A stretch of DNA of 64,000 nt from positions 620,001 through 684,000 of the forward strand of contig NZ_CP064187.1 in NCBI RefSeq assembly GCF_015353075.1. Reading direction: 5' to 3'. Positions 55,546 to 62,502 of the stretch are shown here, one piece after another. How positions within the stretch are numbered: the first letter of the stretch is position 1; the number at the start of each line of letters is the position of its first letter. The notes under the pieces are model-generated. The model saw only the letters and a list, made by a program, of their open reading frames with translations. It had not been told where the DNA came from and made no database searches. The DNA is from Rhizobium sp. 007 (GTDB lineage: Bacteria; Pseudomonadota; Alphaproteobacteria; Rhizobiales; Rhizobiaceae). Position numbers and translations under genes: made by a program.

Positions 55546-56418
55546 TCAGCCCGTAAGACGCGGGCGGGGAAAGAGGCGCTGGGCAAGGCCCGACGGCGCG
55601 AAGAGGATGGAAAGCCCGTAGATTGCCGCCGCCGTCATGATGATGGTCGGGCCGGAGGCGAGCTCGAGATGGTAGGAGGCGATAAGCCCGAGATAGCCGG
55701 AGAAGGTGGCGCTGATCACCGCGATCGCCATCATCGACGGCAGGCTGCGCGACCAGAGCTGCGCGATTACCGCCGGCAGCATCATCAATCCGACGGCCAT
55801 CAGCGTGCCGAGCGCCTGGAAGCTGGCGACGAGGTTGAGCACGACGAGCAGCAGGAAAAGCACATGATAGACCGGTCCCCGGCCGCCGACGGCTTTGAGG
55901 AACCCCGGGTCGAAGCATTCGGCCACCAGCGGCCGGTAGATCGCGGCGAGAACGACGAGCGTGATCGAGGTGATCGCGCCGATCTGGACGAGGGAAGGAG
56001 CGTCGATCGCCAGAATGGTGCCGAAGAGCACATGCAGCAGGTCGATATTCGATCCGCGCAGCGAAACGATCAGCACGCCGAGCGCCAGCGACGCGAGATA
56101 GAAACTTGCGAAGCTGGCATCCTCCTGCAGCACCGTCGTCCGGCTGACGATGCCGGAAAGCAGCGCGACGGAGAGCCCGGCGATAAGGCCGCCGATGCCC
56201 ATGGCTGTCAGCGACAGCGATCCCGCAACGAGGTAGCCGATCGCCGCACCCGGCAGCACGGCATGGCTCATCGCATCGCCCATCAGGCTCATGCGCCGCA
56301 GCATCAGGAAGACGCCGATCGGGCCGGCGCCGAGGCCGAGGCAGAGGCAGGCGACGAGCGCGCGGCGCATGAAACCGTAGTCCGCAAACGGCGCGAGGAA
56401 GATGTCGTAGGCCGTCAT
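55546..56418 (-). CDS. Zinc/manganese ABC transporter permease (AztB-like)
   Basis: A 290-residue permease with about eight to nine membrane segments of the ABC-3 family (ZnuB/MntB). Segments such as LRRMSLMGDAMSHAVLPGAAI, close to the family hallmark, and MLPAVIAQLWSRSLPSMM are present. The start overlaps the end of the ATPase gene by 4 bases (56415-56418), and the next gene begins 16 bases after its end, so the three are one transcript. Confidence 0.92.
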   Translation of the reverse strand: MTAYDIFLAPFADYGFMRRALVACLCLGLGAGPIGVFLMLRRMSLMGDAMSHAVLPGAAIGYLVAGSLSLTAMGIGGLIAGLSVALLSGIVSRTTVLQEDASFASFYLASLALGVLIVSLRGSNIDLLHVLFGTILAIDAPSLVQIGAITSITLVVLAAIYRPLVAECFDPGFLKAVGGRGPVYHVLFLLLVVLNLVASFQALGTLMAVGLMMLPAVIAQLWSRSLPSMMAIAVISATFSGYLGLIASYHLELASGPTIIMTAAAIYGLSILFAPSGLAQRLFPRPRLTG

Positions 56419-57155
56419 CCCGCAGGCTCGCAGGCTCTCGCATCCTCGTCCCAGCGCTCGGCCATGGCGCGCGCCTTGAGAAGATTGGCGGGCGACATGA
56501 TGTCGCCGGTCGGCCCCCAGCCGATCAGCGTCCGCGCGATCAGCAGTGTCTCCGGGAAATGCGCCCGCACCTGGTCGAAGTCGTGAAGCACCGCAATGAC
56601 GGTTCGCCCGTCGCCGTGCCAGCGCGCGACGATATCGAGCAGATCCTTTGTCGTGCGGGCGTCGATGGCCGTGAACGGCTCGTCGAGCAGGATGAGCTTG
56701 GCATCCTGCAGCAGCAACCGGGCAAAAAGCACGCGTTGGAACTGCCCGGCCGACAGCGAACCGATATGGCGTTTCTCGAAACCTTCGAGCCCGACTGCGG
56801 AAAGTGCTTCGCGAGCCTTGCCGGTCTCATGCGCCAAGACGCGCCCGAAGGCGCCGCTGCTACGCCAAGCACCGAGCAGCACGGCGTCAAAGACCGAGAT
56901 CGGAAAGCGCCGGTTGATTTCGGCCGCCTGCGGCAGGTAGCCGAAATCGGTGCGCTGCAGCCTATGGGAAATCCGCCCCTCGGCGGGCCGCAGCTCGCCC
57001 ATAATGGCTTTCAGAAGCGTCGATTTACCTGCACCGTTCGGCCCGGCGATCGCCGTCAGGCTGCCTGCGAGAATGGAGCCGGAAACGTGATGCACCGCTG
57101 GGTGACGATCATAGGCGACGGTCAGGTTGTCGAGGGTGATCAGCGCGCCGCTCAT
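56415..57155 (-). CDS. Zinc/manganese ABC transporter ATP-binding protein (AztA-like)
   Basis: A 246-residue ATPase. Walker A is IAGPNGAGKSTLLKA, the Q-loop is FGYLPQAAEI, the signature is LSAGQFQRVLFARLL, Walker B is LILLDEPFTAID, and the H-loop is VLHDFDQVRAH. The frame is open to 57302, but the ATG at 57155 gives the family start MSGALITLDNLTVAYD. The ATG overlaps the stop of the small ORF at 57152, so the two are translationally coupled. The metallochaperone AztD, found in some such operons, is not present here. Confidence 0.92.
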   Translation of the reverse strand: MSGALITLDNLTVAYDRHPAVHHVSGSILAGSLTAIAGPNGAGKSTLLKAIMGELRPAEGRISHRLQRTDFGYLPQAAEINRRFPISVFDAVLLGAWRSSGAFGRVLAHETGKAREALSAVGLEGFEKRHIGSLSAGQFQRVLFARLLLQDAKLILLDEPFTAIDARTTKDLLDIVARWHGDGRTVIAVLHDFDQVRAHFPETLLIARTLIGWGPTGDIMSPANLLKARAMAERWDEDARACEPAG

Positions 57156-57274
57156 GGCAGGACAATTGCCCAATGGATCGCCGTCCAGAGTGCCCCGACG
57201 AGAACGAGCACGCAGGCGACGCGGGTCACAGCAGAGGGCAGGAGCAGACCGGACGCGAAAGGCAATCTTTTCAT
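57152..57274 (-). CDS. Small membrane ORF leading the metal-transporter operon
   Basis: A 40-residue reading frame starts with MKRLPFASGLLLPSAVTRVA, has one membrane segment (about residues 16-36, ending GALWTAIHWAIVLP) and ends with a TGA that overlaps the ATG of the ATPase gene. It starts 18 bases downstream of the Zur-like operator. Because it lies between operator and transporter and is coupled to it, it may be a transport accessory or a leader peptide. It is short, so the call rests on position and overlap; no family is recognised. Confidence 0.55.
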   Translation of the reverse strand: MKRLPFASGLLLPSAVTRVACVLVLVGALWTAIHWAIVLP

Positions 57275-57646
57275 AGGTGATGCTTCTTAAATGTAATAAC
57301 ATTACACGTTATGCTGTAACGAATATGGCAAATTGACGGCGTTGGCGAGCCGGCCGAAAAACAAAGGCCGGATACCAATACGGACTGGAAGTCAAACGGC
57401 TTGCCTTGTCATGTTGCAAAAGTCAGACGTAGACAATGTGGCTTTTAGCCGGGAATTCCGCGGGAGGAGGGGCTCATGGATGAGAGCGGCCACCCACCAG
57501 ATCCCGATGGTTGGGGTACCGGGCTTTACGGGGGCCTGTTTAACAAAAGGCGCATGCAATTTGCGTCCCGACGACCTCATGAAGGGGCCATAATCTGCCC
57601 ATGCGTATCTGGTGGCAGCAAGCATCTCCTGCGAGCATTCCTGAAA
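57275..57646. other. Intergenic region upstream of the metal transporter
   Basis: The first 50 bases hold the Zur-like operator. A hairpin CCGGCC-gaaaaacaaa-GGCCGG lies at 57350-57371. The rest, to the HxlR stop, has no recognisable gene. A plus-strand frame from an ATG at 57476 has a good ribosome-binding site (GGGAGGAGGGG), but its product resembles no family and its second half runs antisense through the HxlR gene. Confidence 0.45.
57292..57321. promoter_or_regulatory. Zur-like operator pair
   Basis: Two adjacent dyads are seen: TGTAAT-aac-ATTACA at 57292-57306 and CGTTA-tgctg-TAACG at 57307-57321. The first resembles the A/T-rich Zur boxes of alphaproteobacteria (pattern near GTAATNNNATTAC). 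It is placed at the expected promoter of the zinc/manganese ABC operon, 18 bases before the small ORF. Zur or a related Fur-family repressor is the likely ligand. Confidence 0.6.
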
Positions 57647-58084
57647 TCATTCAGGTTTAACAATGCGTATCGCCCGAGTTCCGATCCTTGCGTTGGTAAC
57701 ACCATCCACGGCGACGGGCTCAATCTCCGTTCCAGTTTCAGCGTCCAGGAACCGTGTCAGCTTGCCGCCGCCACGGTGCTTGCGTCCCCATGCGCCAATC
57801 ATGAAGAGCACCGGTAGAAAGTCGCGTCCGGCAGCCGTCAGCACGTATTCTTCCCGCGGGGGCCGCTCCAAGTAGCGCCGCTTTTCCAGCAAACCCTCCT
57901 CCGCCAGCATGGCGAGACGACGTGTCAGGATCGTGGGCGCAATGCCGAGACTTTTGCGGAACTCGTCAAAACGAGTGAGGCCTGCGTTCGCGTCCCTGAG
58001 GATCAAGATGCTCCACGCGTCGCCGACCAATGCCAGGCTGCGCGCGATTGGGCACGGTTCATTTAAAAGATTCTGATTGTTCAT
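57647..58084 (-). CDS. HxlR family transcriptional regulator
   Basis: A 145-residue winged-helix regulator of the HxlR/MarR-like type. The segment PCPIARSLALVGDAWSILIL carries the N-terminal Cys used for redox sensing in some members. Next come RFDEFRKSLGIAPTILTRRL and LEKRRYLERPPREEYVLTAAG, the recognition helix and wing. It is divergent from the SDR gene at 58171, and the shared 86 bases hold dyads typical of HxlR operators, so it most likely controls that gene. Confidence 0.93.
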   Translation of the reverse strand: MNNQNLLNEPCPIARSLALVGDAWSILILRDANAGLTRFDEFRKSLGIAPTILTRRLAMLAEEGLLEKRRYLERPPREEYVLTAAGRDFLPVLFMIGAWGRKHRGGGKLTRFLDAETGTEIEPVAVDGVTNARIGTRAIRIVKPE

Positions 58085-58131
58085 ATCATTTTGATAGTGA
58101 CTTACTCTCGAAATGATACTAACCTCATAGT
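58084..58131. promoter_or_regulatory. HxlR operator candidates
   Basis: TATCA-ttt-TGATA lies at 58084-58096, and ACTA-acctca-TAGT at 58118-58131. ATAGTGAC occurs twice (58094 and 58127). These dyads sit in the intergenic space between the divergent HxlR and SDR genes and overlap both probable promoters. Confidence 0.55.
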
Positions 58132-58170
58132 GACAGACAGTCCACCCCGTAACAGGAGAATTGAAGTTAC

Positions 58171-58986
58171 ATGAGCAATACGGAACGTGGCGTAGCCTTG
58201 GTCACAGGCGCATCATCAGGCATTGGGCTGGCAACGGCCAAAGCCCTAAAGCGCGCTGGCTATCGCGTGTTCGGAACCAGCCGGAAAGCGGTAGCCGAAA
58301 CGGCAGACGGTGTTACGATGTTGATCTGCGATGTGACCGATGACGCTTCTGTAGAGAAGATCGTGGATGAGATTCTAAGCAGAGCTGGACGCATCGATTT
58401 GCTCGTCAACAATGCCGGCATTGGCTTGCTCGGCGGCGCCGAGGAATCCTCGCCTGCGCAGGCTCAGGCCTTGTTCAATGTGAATGTCTTCGGCGTTCTC
58501 CGCGTGACAAATGCGGTGTTGCCGGTCATGAGAGGCCAACGCATGGGCAGAATCATCAATATGAGTTCCATCCTGGGCCTGATTCCGTCTCCCTATAACG
58601 CTCTTTACGCATCGACCAAGCATGCGATCGAAGGATATTCGGAATCGCTCGATCATGAACTGCGCACGTTCGGCATTCGGGTTGTGCTTGTCGAACCTGG
58701 CTTCACCCGCACGTCGTTTGAAGAAAACCTCACTAGGCCTGATCGGTTGCTGCCCATTTACGACACGGTTCGCGCTCAGATGGAGGGGCAAATGCGGAGC
58801 GGAGTCGAAACCGGCGACGCCCCCGAAGTTGTGGCAGAAGCCGTCGTGAAAGCCGCCGCTGATCCCGCGCCGAAAAGGCGCTACACCGCGGGAAAACTGG
58901 CGGGCCAAGTCAGCCTCATGCGTCGTTTCCTGCCGGAATTCCTGGTCGACAAGAACCTACGAAAATACAATAATTTACCGGTCTGA
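58171..58986 (+). CDS. SDR family oxidoreductase
   Basis: A 271-residue classical short-chain dehydrogenase. The NAD(P) site is VTGASSGIGLATAKAL, the conserved NNAG is in LVNNAGIGLLGG, the catalytic Ser is in NMSSILGLIP and the YxxxK is YASTKHAIEGYSESL. Many enzymes of this form, placed beside HxlR regulators, act on quinones or reactive aldehydes, so a redox-stress role is plausible. The composition is less GC-rich than the neighbouring genes. The gene ends in a hairpin at 58985. Confidence 0.9.
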   Translation: MSNTERGVALVTGASSGIGLATAKALKRAGYRVFGTSRKAVAETADGVTMLICDVTDDASVEKIVDEILSRAGRIDLLVNNAGIGLLGGAEESSPAQAQALFNVNVFGVLRVTNAVLPVMRGQRMGRIINMSSILGLIPSPYNALYASTKHAIEGYSESLDHELRTFGIRVVLVEPGFTRTSFEENLTRPDRLLPIYDTVRAQMEGQMRSGVETGDAPEVVAEAVVKAAADPAPKRRYTAGKLAGQVSLMRRFLPEFLVDKNLRKYNNLPV

Positions 58987-59010
58987 GGCGGCTGGGTTCG
59001 GCCGCCTCTC
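58985..59010 (+). terminator. Intrinsic terminator, weak T tail
   Basis: GAGGCGGC-tgggttcg-GCCGCCTC forms an 8-pair stem over the SDR stop codon. The tail (TCCACGCC) is poor in T, so termination strength is uncertain. It lies between the convergent SDR and peroxiredoxin genes. Confidence 0.55.
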
Positions 59011-59033
59011 CACGCCTTCTCTGTGGCTCTCTC

Positions 59034-59519
59034 TCAGAGCTGCTCTATCATCGTGGCCGCACCTGAGATCGTGGCTTGGCCGGGGCTCTCCTCGACGTTC
59101 AGCGATTTCACGACGCCGTCTTCGACGAGCATCGAATAGCGCTTGGAGCGCACCCCGAGGCCGCCGGCGGAAAGGTCAGCGTCCAGGCCGAGCGCCTTGG
59201 TGAAGCCGGCGTCCCAGTCGGCGAGGAAGTGGATCTTGCCCATGCCGCCGGACTGCTCGGCCCAGGCGCCCATGACGTGCCAGTCGTTGACAGAGAGAAC
59301 GGCGATATCGTCGACGCCCTTGGCGAGGATGGAATCGCGGTTTTCGAGATAGCCCGGCAGATGGTTCAGCGAGCAGGTCGGCGTGAAGGCGCCGGGTACG
59401 GCGAAAAGCACGACGCGCTTGCCTTTGAAGAGCTGATCCGTCGAAACCTCGACCGGTCCGTCGGCCGTCTTTTCCTTGAATGTGGCGGCAGGAAGCTTAT
59501 CGCCGATCGCGATGGTCAT
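59034..59519 (-). CDS. Peroxiredoxin (Prx5-like, hybrid type)
   Basis: A 161-residue thiol peroxidase of the peroxiredoxin-5 family. The peroxidatic Cys is in VPGAFTPTCSLNHLPGY (PGAFTPTCS). The Thr two before and a conserved Arg in GLGVRSKRYSML support the site. It reduces hydrogen peroxide or alkyl peroxides with glutaredoxin/thioredoxin in the cytoplasm. It lies 68 bases downstream of a DsbD-N-like gene on the same strand, and the two are probably co-transcribed. Confidence 0.95.
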   Translation of the reverse strand: MTIAIGDKLPAATFKEKTADGPVEVSTDQLFKGKRVVLFAVPGAFTPTCSLNHLPGYLENRDSILAKGVDDIAVLSVNDWHVMGAWAEQSGGMGKIHFLADWDAGFTKALGLDADLSAGGLGVRSKRYSMLVEDGVVKSLNVEESPGQATISGAATMIEQL

Positions 59520-59587
59520 GGGGTTCTCCTTGGTGTTTATGATTGCGGCGGGGGCAGCCGCGGGGTCGAGCCGACTATAAAAGCCGG

Positions 59588-60430
59588 TCAGTCAAAGGCA
59601 AGCGGCGTCTCCATGGCGCGGCCGCCGTCGATGATCAGAACGCTCCAGCTTTTGCGGGCGATTTCATAGTTCTTCGGCAGCTTGTCGACGGCAATCGACG
59701 TTGAAAAATTCTTTCCGTCGCGCTTGCTCATCAGCTTCCTAGTGAAGACATATCCGCTTGGCCCCGTGAGGATCACCTCCGGCGCGGTGTCGCCGCCGTC
59801 GGGCAAGGCAACTTGCAGCCAGAGCTCTTTCATGTCCTCAGAGAACTTGTGGGAGATCACCTTGAACTGCGACGACGGCTTTTCCGGCAGGGAGGCCTCG
59901 GCATTCTTGAGGATCGCTTCCTCTTCCGGCCGGGACTGATTGGCGGCAGCGATGGGAAGTGAGAATTCGGCCTGGAACGGAATGCAGATATCCTTGCAGA
60001 TGCCGATGAACGCGCTCGCCTTCAGTTCGAGCGACCGGGAGGCGTCTTTCGCCGAGAAGGTCAGCGGCAGCGAAACGGGCGCGTCATAGGCGATGTCGTC
60101 TATCTTGCCGTCGACGAGATGTTTTGGCACGGGATAGCGGATTGCAGTCAGCGTGATGCCGCTTTCCGGCGCGACCGTGATCTGGGGCGGTATTCCGCTG
60201 TTGCCGGGCTCGCGCCAATAGGTGATCCAGCCGGGCTTCGGCTCGATCTGCAGCGCACCGCGCATCGTGCCGTCGCGGCCGGGCGGCAGCGCGATCAGCC
60301 GCATCCGGCCGCCCTCATTGTCGATCCAGCCGCTCATCTCGGCGCGCGCCGGCCCAAGCGAACCGGCCAGCGCGGCGGCGCAGATCGTGGCGTTCAGAAA
60401 CTTGCGAAACCCGAGAAAAATAATCGTCAT
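59588..60430 (-). CDS. DsbD N-domain-like periplasmic protein
   Basis: A 280-residue exported protein (signal about 1-30, ending GPARA) with the fold of the DsbD alpha/ScsB N-terminal domain, seen in PGWITYWREPGNSGIPPQI and YPVPKHLVDGKIDDIAYD, and the conserved Cys pair in FIGICKDICIPFQAEFSLP. There is no membrane part or thioredoxin domain. In full-length ScsB/DsbD this domain passes reducing power to periplasmic partners, so a reductant partner is needed. It is followed by the peroxiredoxin gene. Confidence 0.88.
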   Translation of the reverse strand: MTIIFLGFRKFLNATICAAALAGSLGPARAEMSGWIDNEGGRMRLIALPPGRDGTMRGALQIEPKPGWITYWREPGNSGIPPQITVAPESGITLTAIRYPVPKHLVDGKIDDIAYDAPVSLPLTFSAKDASRSLELKASAFIGICKDICIPFQAEFSLPIAAANQSRPEEEAILKNAEASLPEKPSSQFKVISHKFSEDMKELWLQVALPDGGDTAPEVILTGPSGYVFTRKLMSKRDGKNFSTSIAVDKLPKNYEIARKSWSVLIIDGGRAMETPLAFD

Positions 60431-60571
60431 GGAACAACGGTTTATCGAAAATCGCCTTTCGCTGCCAGAAGTTCGGCCATCTAATTCTTCATTTTCAGTT
60501 GATTGATCTGCCGCATTGCCCCATGTTTCTTTTATAGGGCTGTTGGCAACGGTCTGGCAGCAGGAGGAAGT

Positions 60572-61177
60572 ATGTCCTTATCCACGCTGAAAAACAGACG
60601 GGAACGCGGCTTTTTCGACGGGCAGTTCCTGATTGCCATGCCGGGCATGGAAGATAGCAACTTCTTCCGCACGGTCATCTATATCTGCGCCCATTCCGAT
60701 GCCGGTGCCATGGGCTTCATCATCAATCGCGCCCAAAGCCTCACCTTCACGGACGTGCTGCTGCATCTCGAAATGGTCAACGACCAGGAGCCGATAGTCC
60801 TTCCGGAGCATGCCCGGGACTTCCCGATCCAGACAGGCGGGCCCGTGGAAAGCGGCCGCGGTTTCGTGCTGCATTCCGATGATTATATAAGCGACTCCAG
60901 CATCCCGATCAGCGATGATATCTGCCTGACGGCGACGCTCGACATCGTCCGCGCGATTTCCAAGGGCGGCGGGCCGAAGAGGGCCACGATGATGCTCGGT
61001 TATTCCTCCTGGGGTGCCGGCCAGCTCGAAATGGAAGTTGCCAGCAACGGCTGGTTGACCTGCGCCGCCAATGAGGCGCTGATCTTCGACCGCAATCTAG
61101 ACGACAAATACGAGCGCGCTCTCGCGGGCATGGGCATCACGGCCGCCATGCTTTCCGCCGAAGCCGGACATGCGTGA
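60572..61177 (+). CDS. YqgE/AlgH family protein (UPF0301)
   Basis: A 201-residue protein of the YqgE/AlgH family, named in Pseudomonas as a regulator of alginate genes but of unclear mechanism. Characteristic segments are [52 protein letters not shown] and [14 protein letters not shown]. The ATG at 60572 follows GGAGGAAG; the upstream in-frame ATG at 60503 is not preferred. It diverges from the DsbD-N-like gene. Confidence 0.93.
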   Translation: MSLSTLKNRRERGFFDGQFLIAMPGMEDSNFFRTVIYICAHSDAGAMGFIINRAQSLTFTDVLLHLEMVNDQEPIVLPEHARDFPIQTGGPVESGRGFVLHSDDYISDSSIPISDDICLTATLDIVRAISKGGGPKRATMMLGYSSWGAGQLEMEVASNGWLTCAANEALIFDRNLDDKYERALAGMGITAAMLSAEAGHA

Positions 61178-61309
61178 TATCTAATCCAGGAACGATTTCG
61201 TTGACGTGACGTTTTCTTCCGGCAAGCGTGCCAGATGGCGCGCCGCCGAAATGCCTGTTGCGCGCCGCGCAACAGGCATTTTGGTTCGTCACCATTCGTC
61301 GAGGTAATC

Positions 61310-62395
61310 ATGAGGCTCTTCGCCTGCGATAATTGCGACCAGGTCGTCCACTTCGACAACCGCCATTGCGTCCGCTGCAATCATCGCCTGGGCTTCATGC
61401 CGGATGATCTCTGCGTGCACGCGCTCGAGCCGCGCGATGAGATGCAGTGGCAGCTCGTCGCACGTCCGGAGCGCAGGATCCGCTTCTGCGCCAATGCCGG
61501 TCTCGATATCTGCAACTGGCTGCTTGCGGATGAGGACCCCCATGATTTTTGCATCGCCTGCCGCCACAACAGACTGGTGCCGAACACCGGAACCCAGGAC
61601 GGCATCGCCCGCTGGCGCCGCATCAGTCAGGCGCAGCGCCATCTGTTCTATTCGCTGCTGCGCTGGAACCTGCCGCATCCGGATCGCGAGGAAGATCCCG
61701 TCGGCGGCCTCGTTTTCGATATCCTCGAAGATACGGTTCAGAACGACGGCAATATCCTCCCCGCGATGACCGGACATGAGGAAGGCCTGATCGCCATCCG
61801 TGCGGCGGAAGCCGATGACGCCACCCGCGAACAAGCGCGCACCATGATGAACGAGCCTTACCGCACGCTGCTCGGCCACTTCCGCCATGAGGCCGGCCAC
61901 TTCGTCTGGAACAAGCTGGTGCGGGACAGGAATGGCTTAGATGCCTTCCGCGCCGACTTCGGCGACGAACGACAGGATTACGGCGCAGCCCTTCAGAACC
62001 ATTATGCCAGCGGTCCGCCCTTCGGCTGGCAGGAGAGCTTCATCAGCGCCTATGCATCCTCACATCCGTGGGAAGATTTTGCCGAGTGCTTTGCGCACTA
62101 CCTCCATATCGTTGATACGCTGGAAACGGCCCGCGCCTTCGGCATCGCCATCGATCCCCGCGGCCATGAGGAAATGGCCTCGGAAGTGGATTTTAATCCA
62201 TACAGGGCGGAAAGCGCTGAACAGCTCGTCAGCGCCTGGGTGCCGCTCAGCGTCGCGATCAACGCCATTCAGCGCAGCATGGGCCAGCCGGATTCCTATC
62301 CCTTCGTGCTGTCGCGGGCTGTCGTCGCGAAGCTGGAATATCTGCACAAGCTCATTCAGGTCGCGTCTGCGATGTCGCGGAAGGCTGCGGCGTAG
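61310..62395 (+). CDS. Zinc-ribbon metallopeptidase (DUF2248)
   Basis: A 361-residue putative zinc-dependent peptidase. The N-terminus has a zinc ribbon (CDNCDQVVHFDNRHCVRC, C-x2-C twice), followed at about residue 190 by the HExxH metal motif in GHFRHEAGHFVWN, and later by SHPWEDFAECFAHYLHI, typical of zincin-type proteases. The ATG at 61310 with GAGGT upstream gives the family start MRLFACDNC. The substrate is unknown. It is followed by a palindromic repeat. Confidence 0.85.
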   Translation: MRLFACDNCDQVVHFDNRHCVRCNHRLGFMPDDLCVHALEPRDEMQWQLVARPERRIRFCANAGLDICNWLLADEDPHDFCIACRHNRLVPNTGTQDGIARWRRISQAQRHLFYSLLRWNLPHPDREEDPVGGLVFDILEDTVQNDGNILPAMTGHEEGLIAIRAAEADDATREQARTMMNEPYRTLLGHFRHEAGHFVWNKLVRDRNGLDAFRADFGDERQDYGAALQNHYASGPPFGWQESFISAYASSHPWEDFAECFAHYLHIVDTLETARAFGIAIDPRGHEEMASEVDFNPYRAESAEQLVSAWVPLSVAINAIQRSMGQPDSYPFVLSRAVVAKLEYLHKLIQVASAMSRKAAA

Positions 62396-62396
62396 C

Positions 62397-62477
62397 CCCT
62401 CATCCGCCTGCCGGAGCCCTTCTCCCCGACGGGGGAAGGGCCATGCGGTTGACGCGGGGACAGGACAGGTGAGGGGT
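62397..62477. repeat. Palindromic intergenic repeat (RIME-like)
   Basis: CCCCTCATCC at one end pairs with a GGTGAGGGG end at 62468-62476, with the core CCTTCTCCCCGACGGGGGAA inside. The same core occurs near 19.9 and 22.4 kb. It sits between the metallopeptidase and the convergent GGDEF/EAL gene. Confidence 0.7.
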
Positions 62478-62502
62478 AGTCGCCAGCATTGATTTGAAAG
62501 GC

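Noticed and set aside
57476..57817. A plus-strand frame with a strong Shine-Dalgarno sequence before its ATG.
   Set aside because: The product resembles no family, is rich in Arg/Ser/Cys/Pro, and its second half is antisense to the HxlR gene. It is noted only in the intergenic entry.
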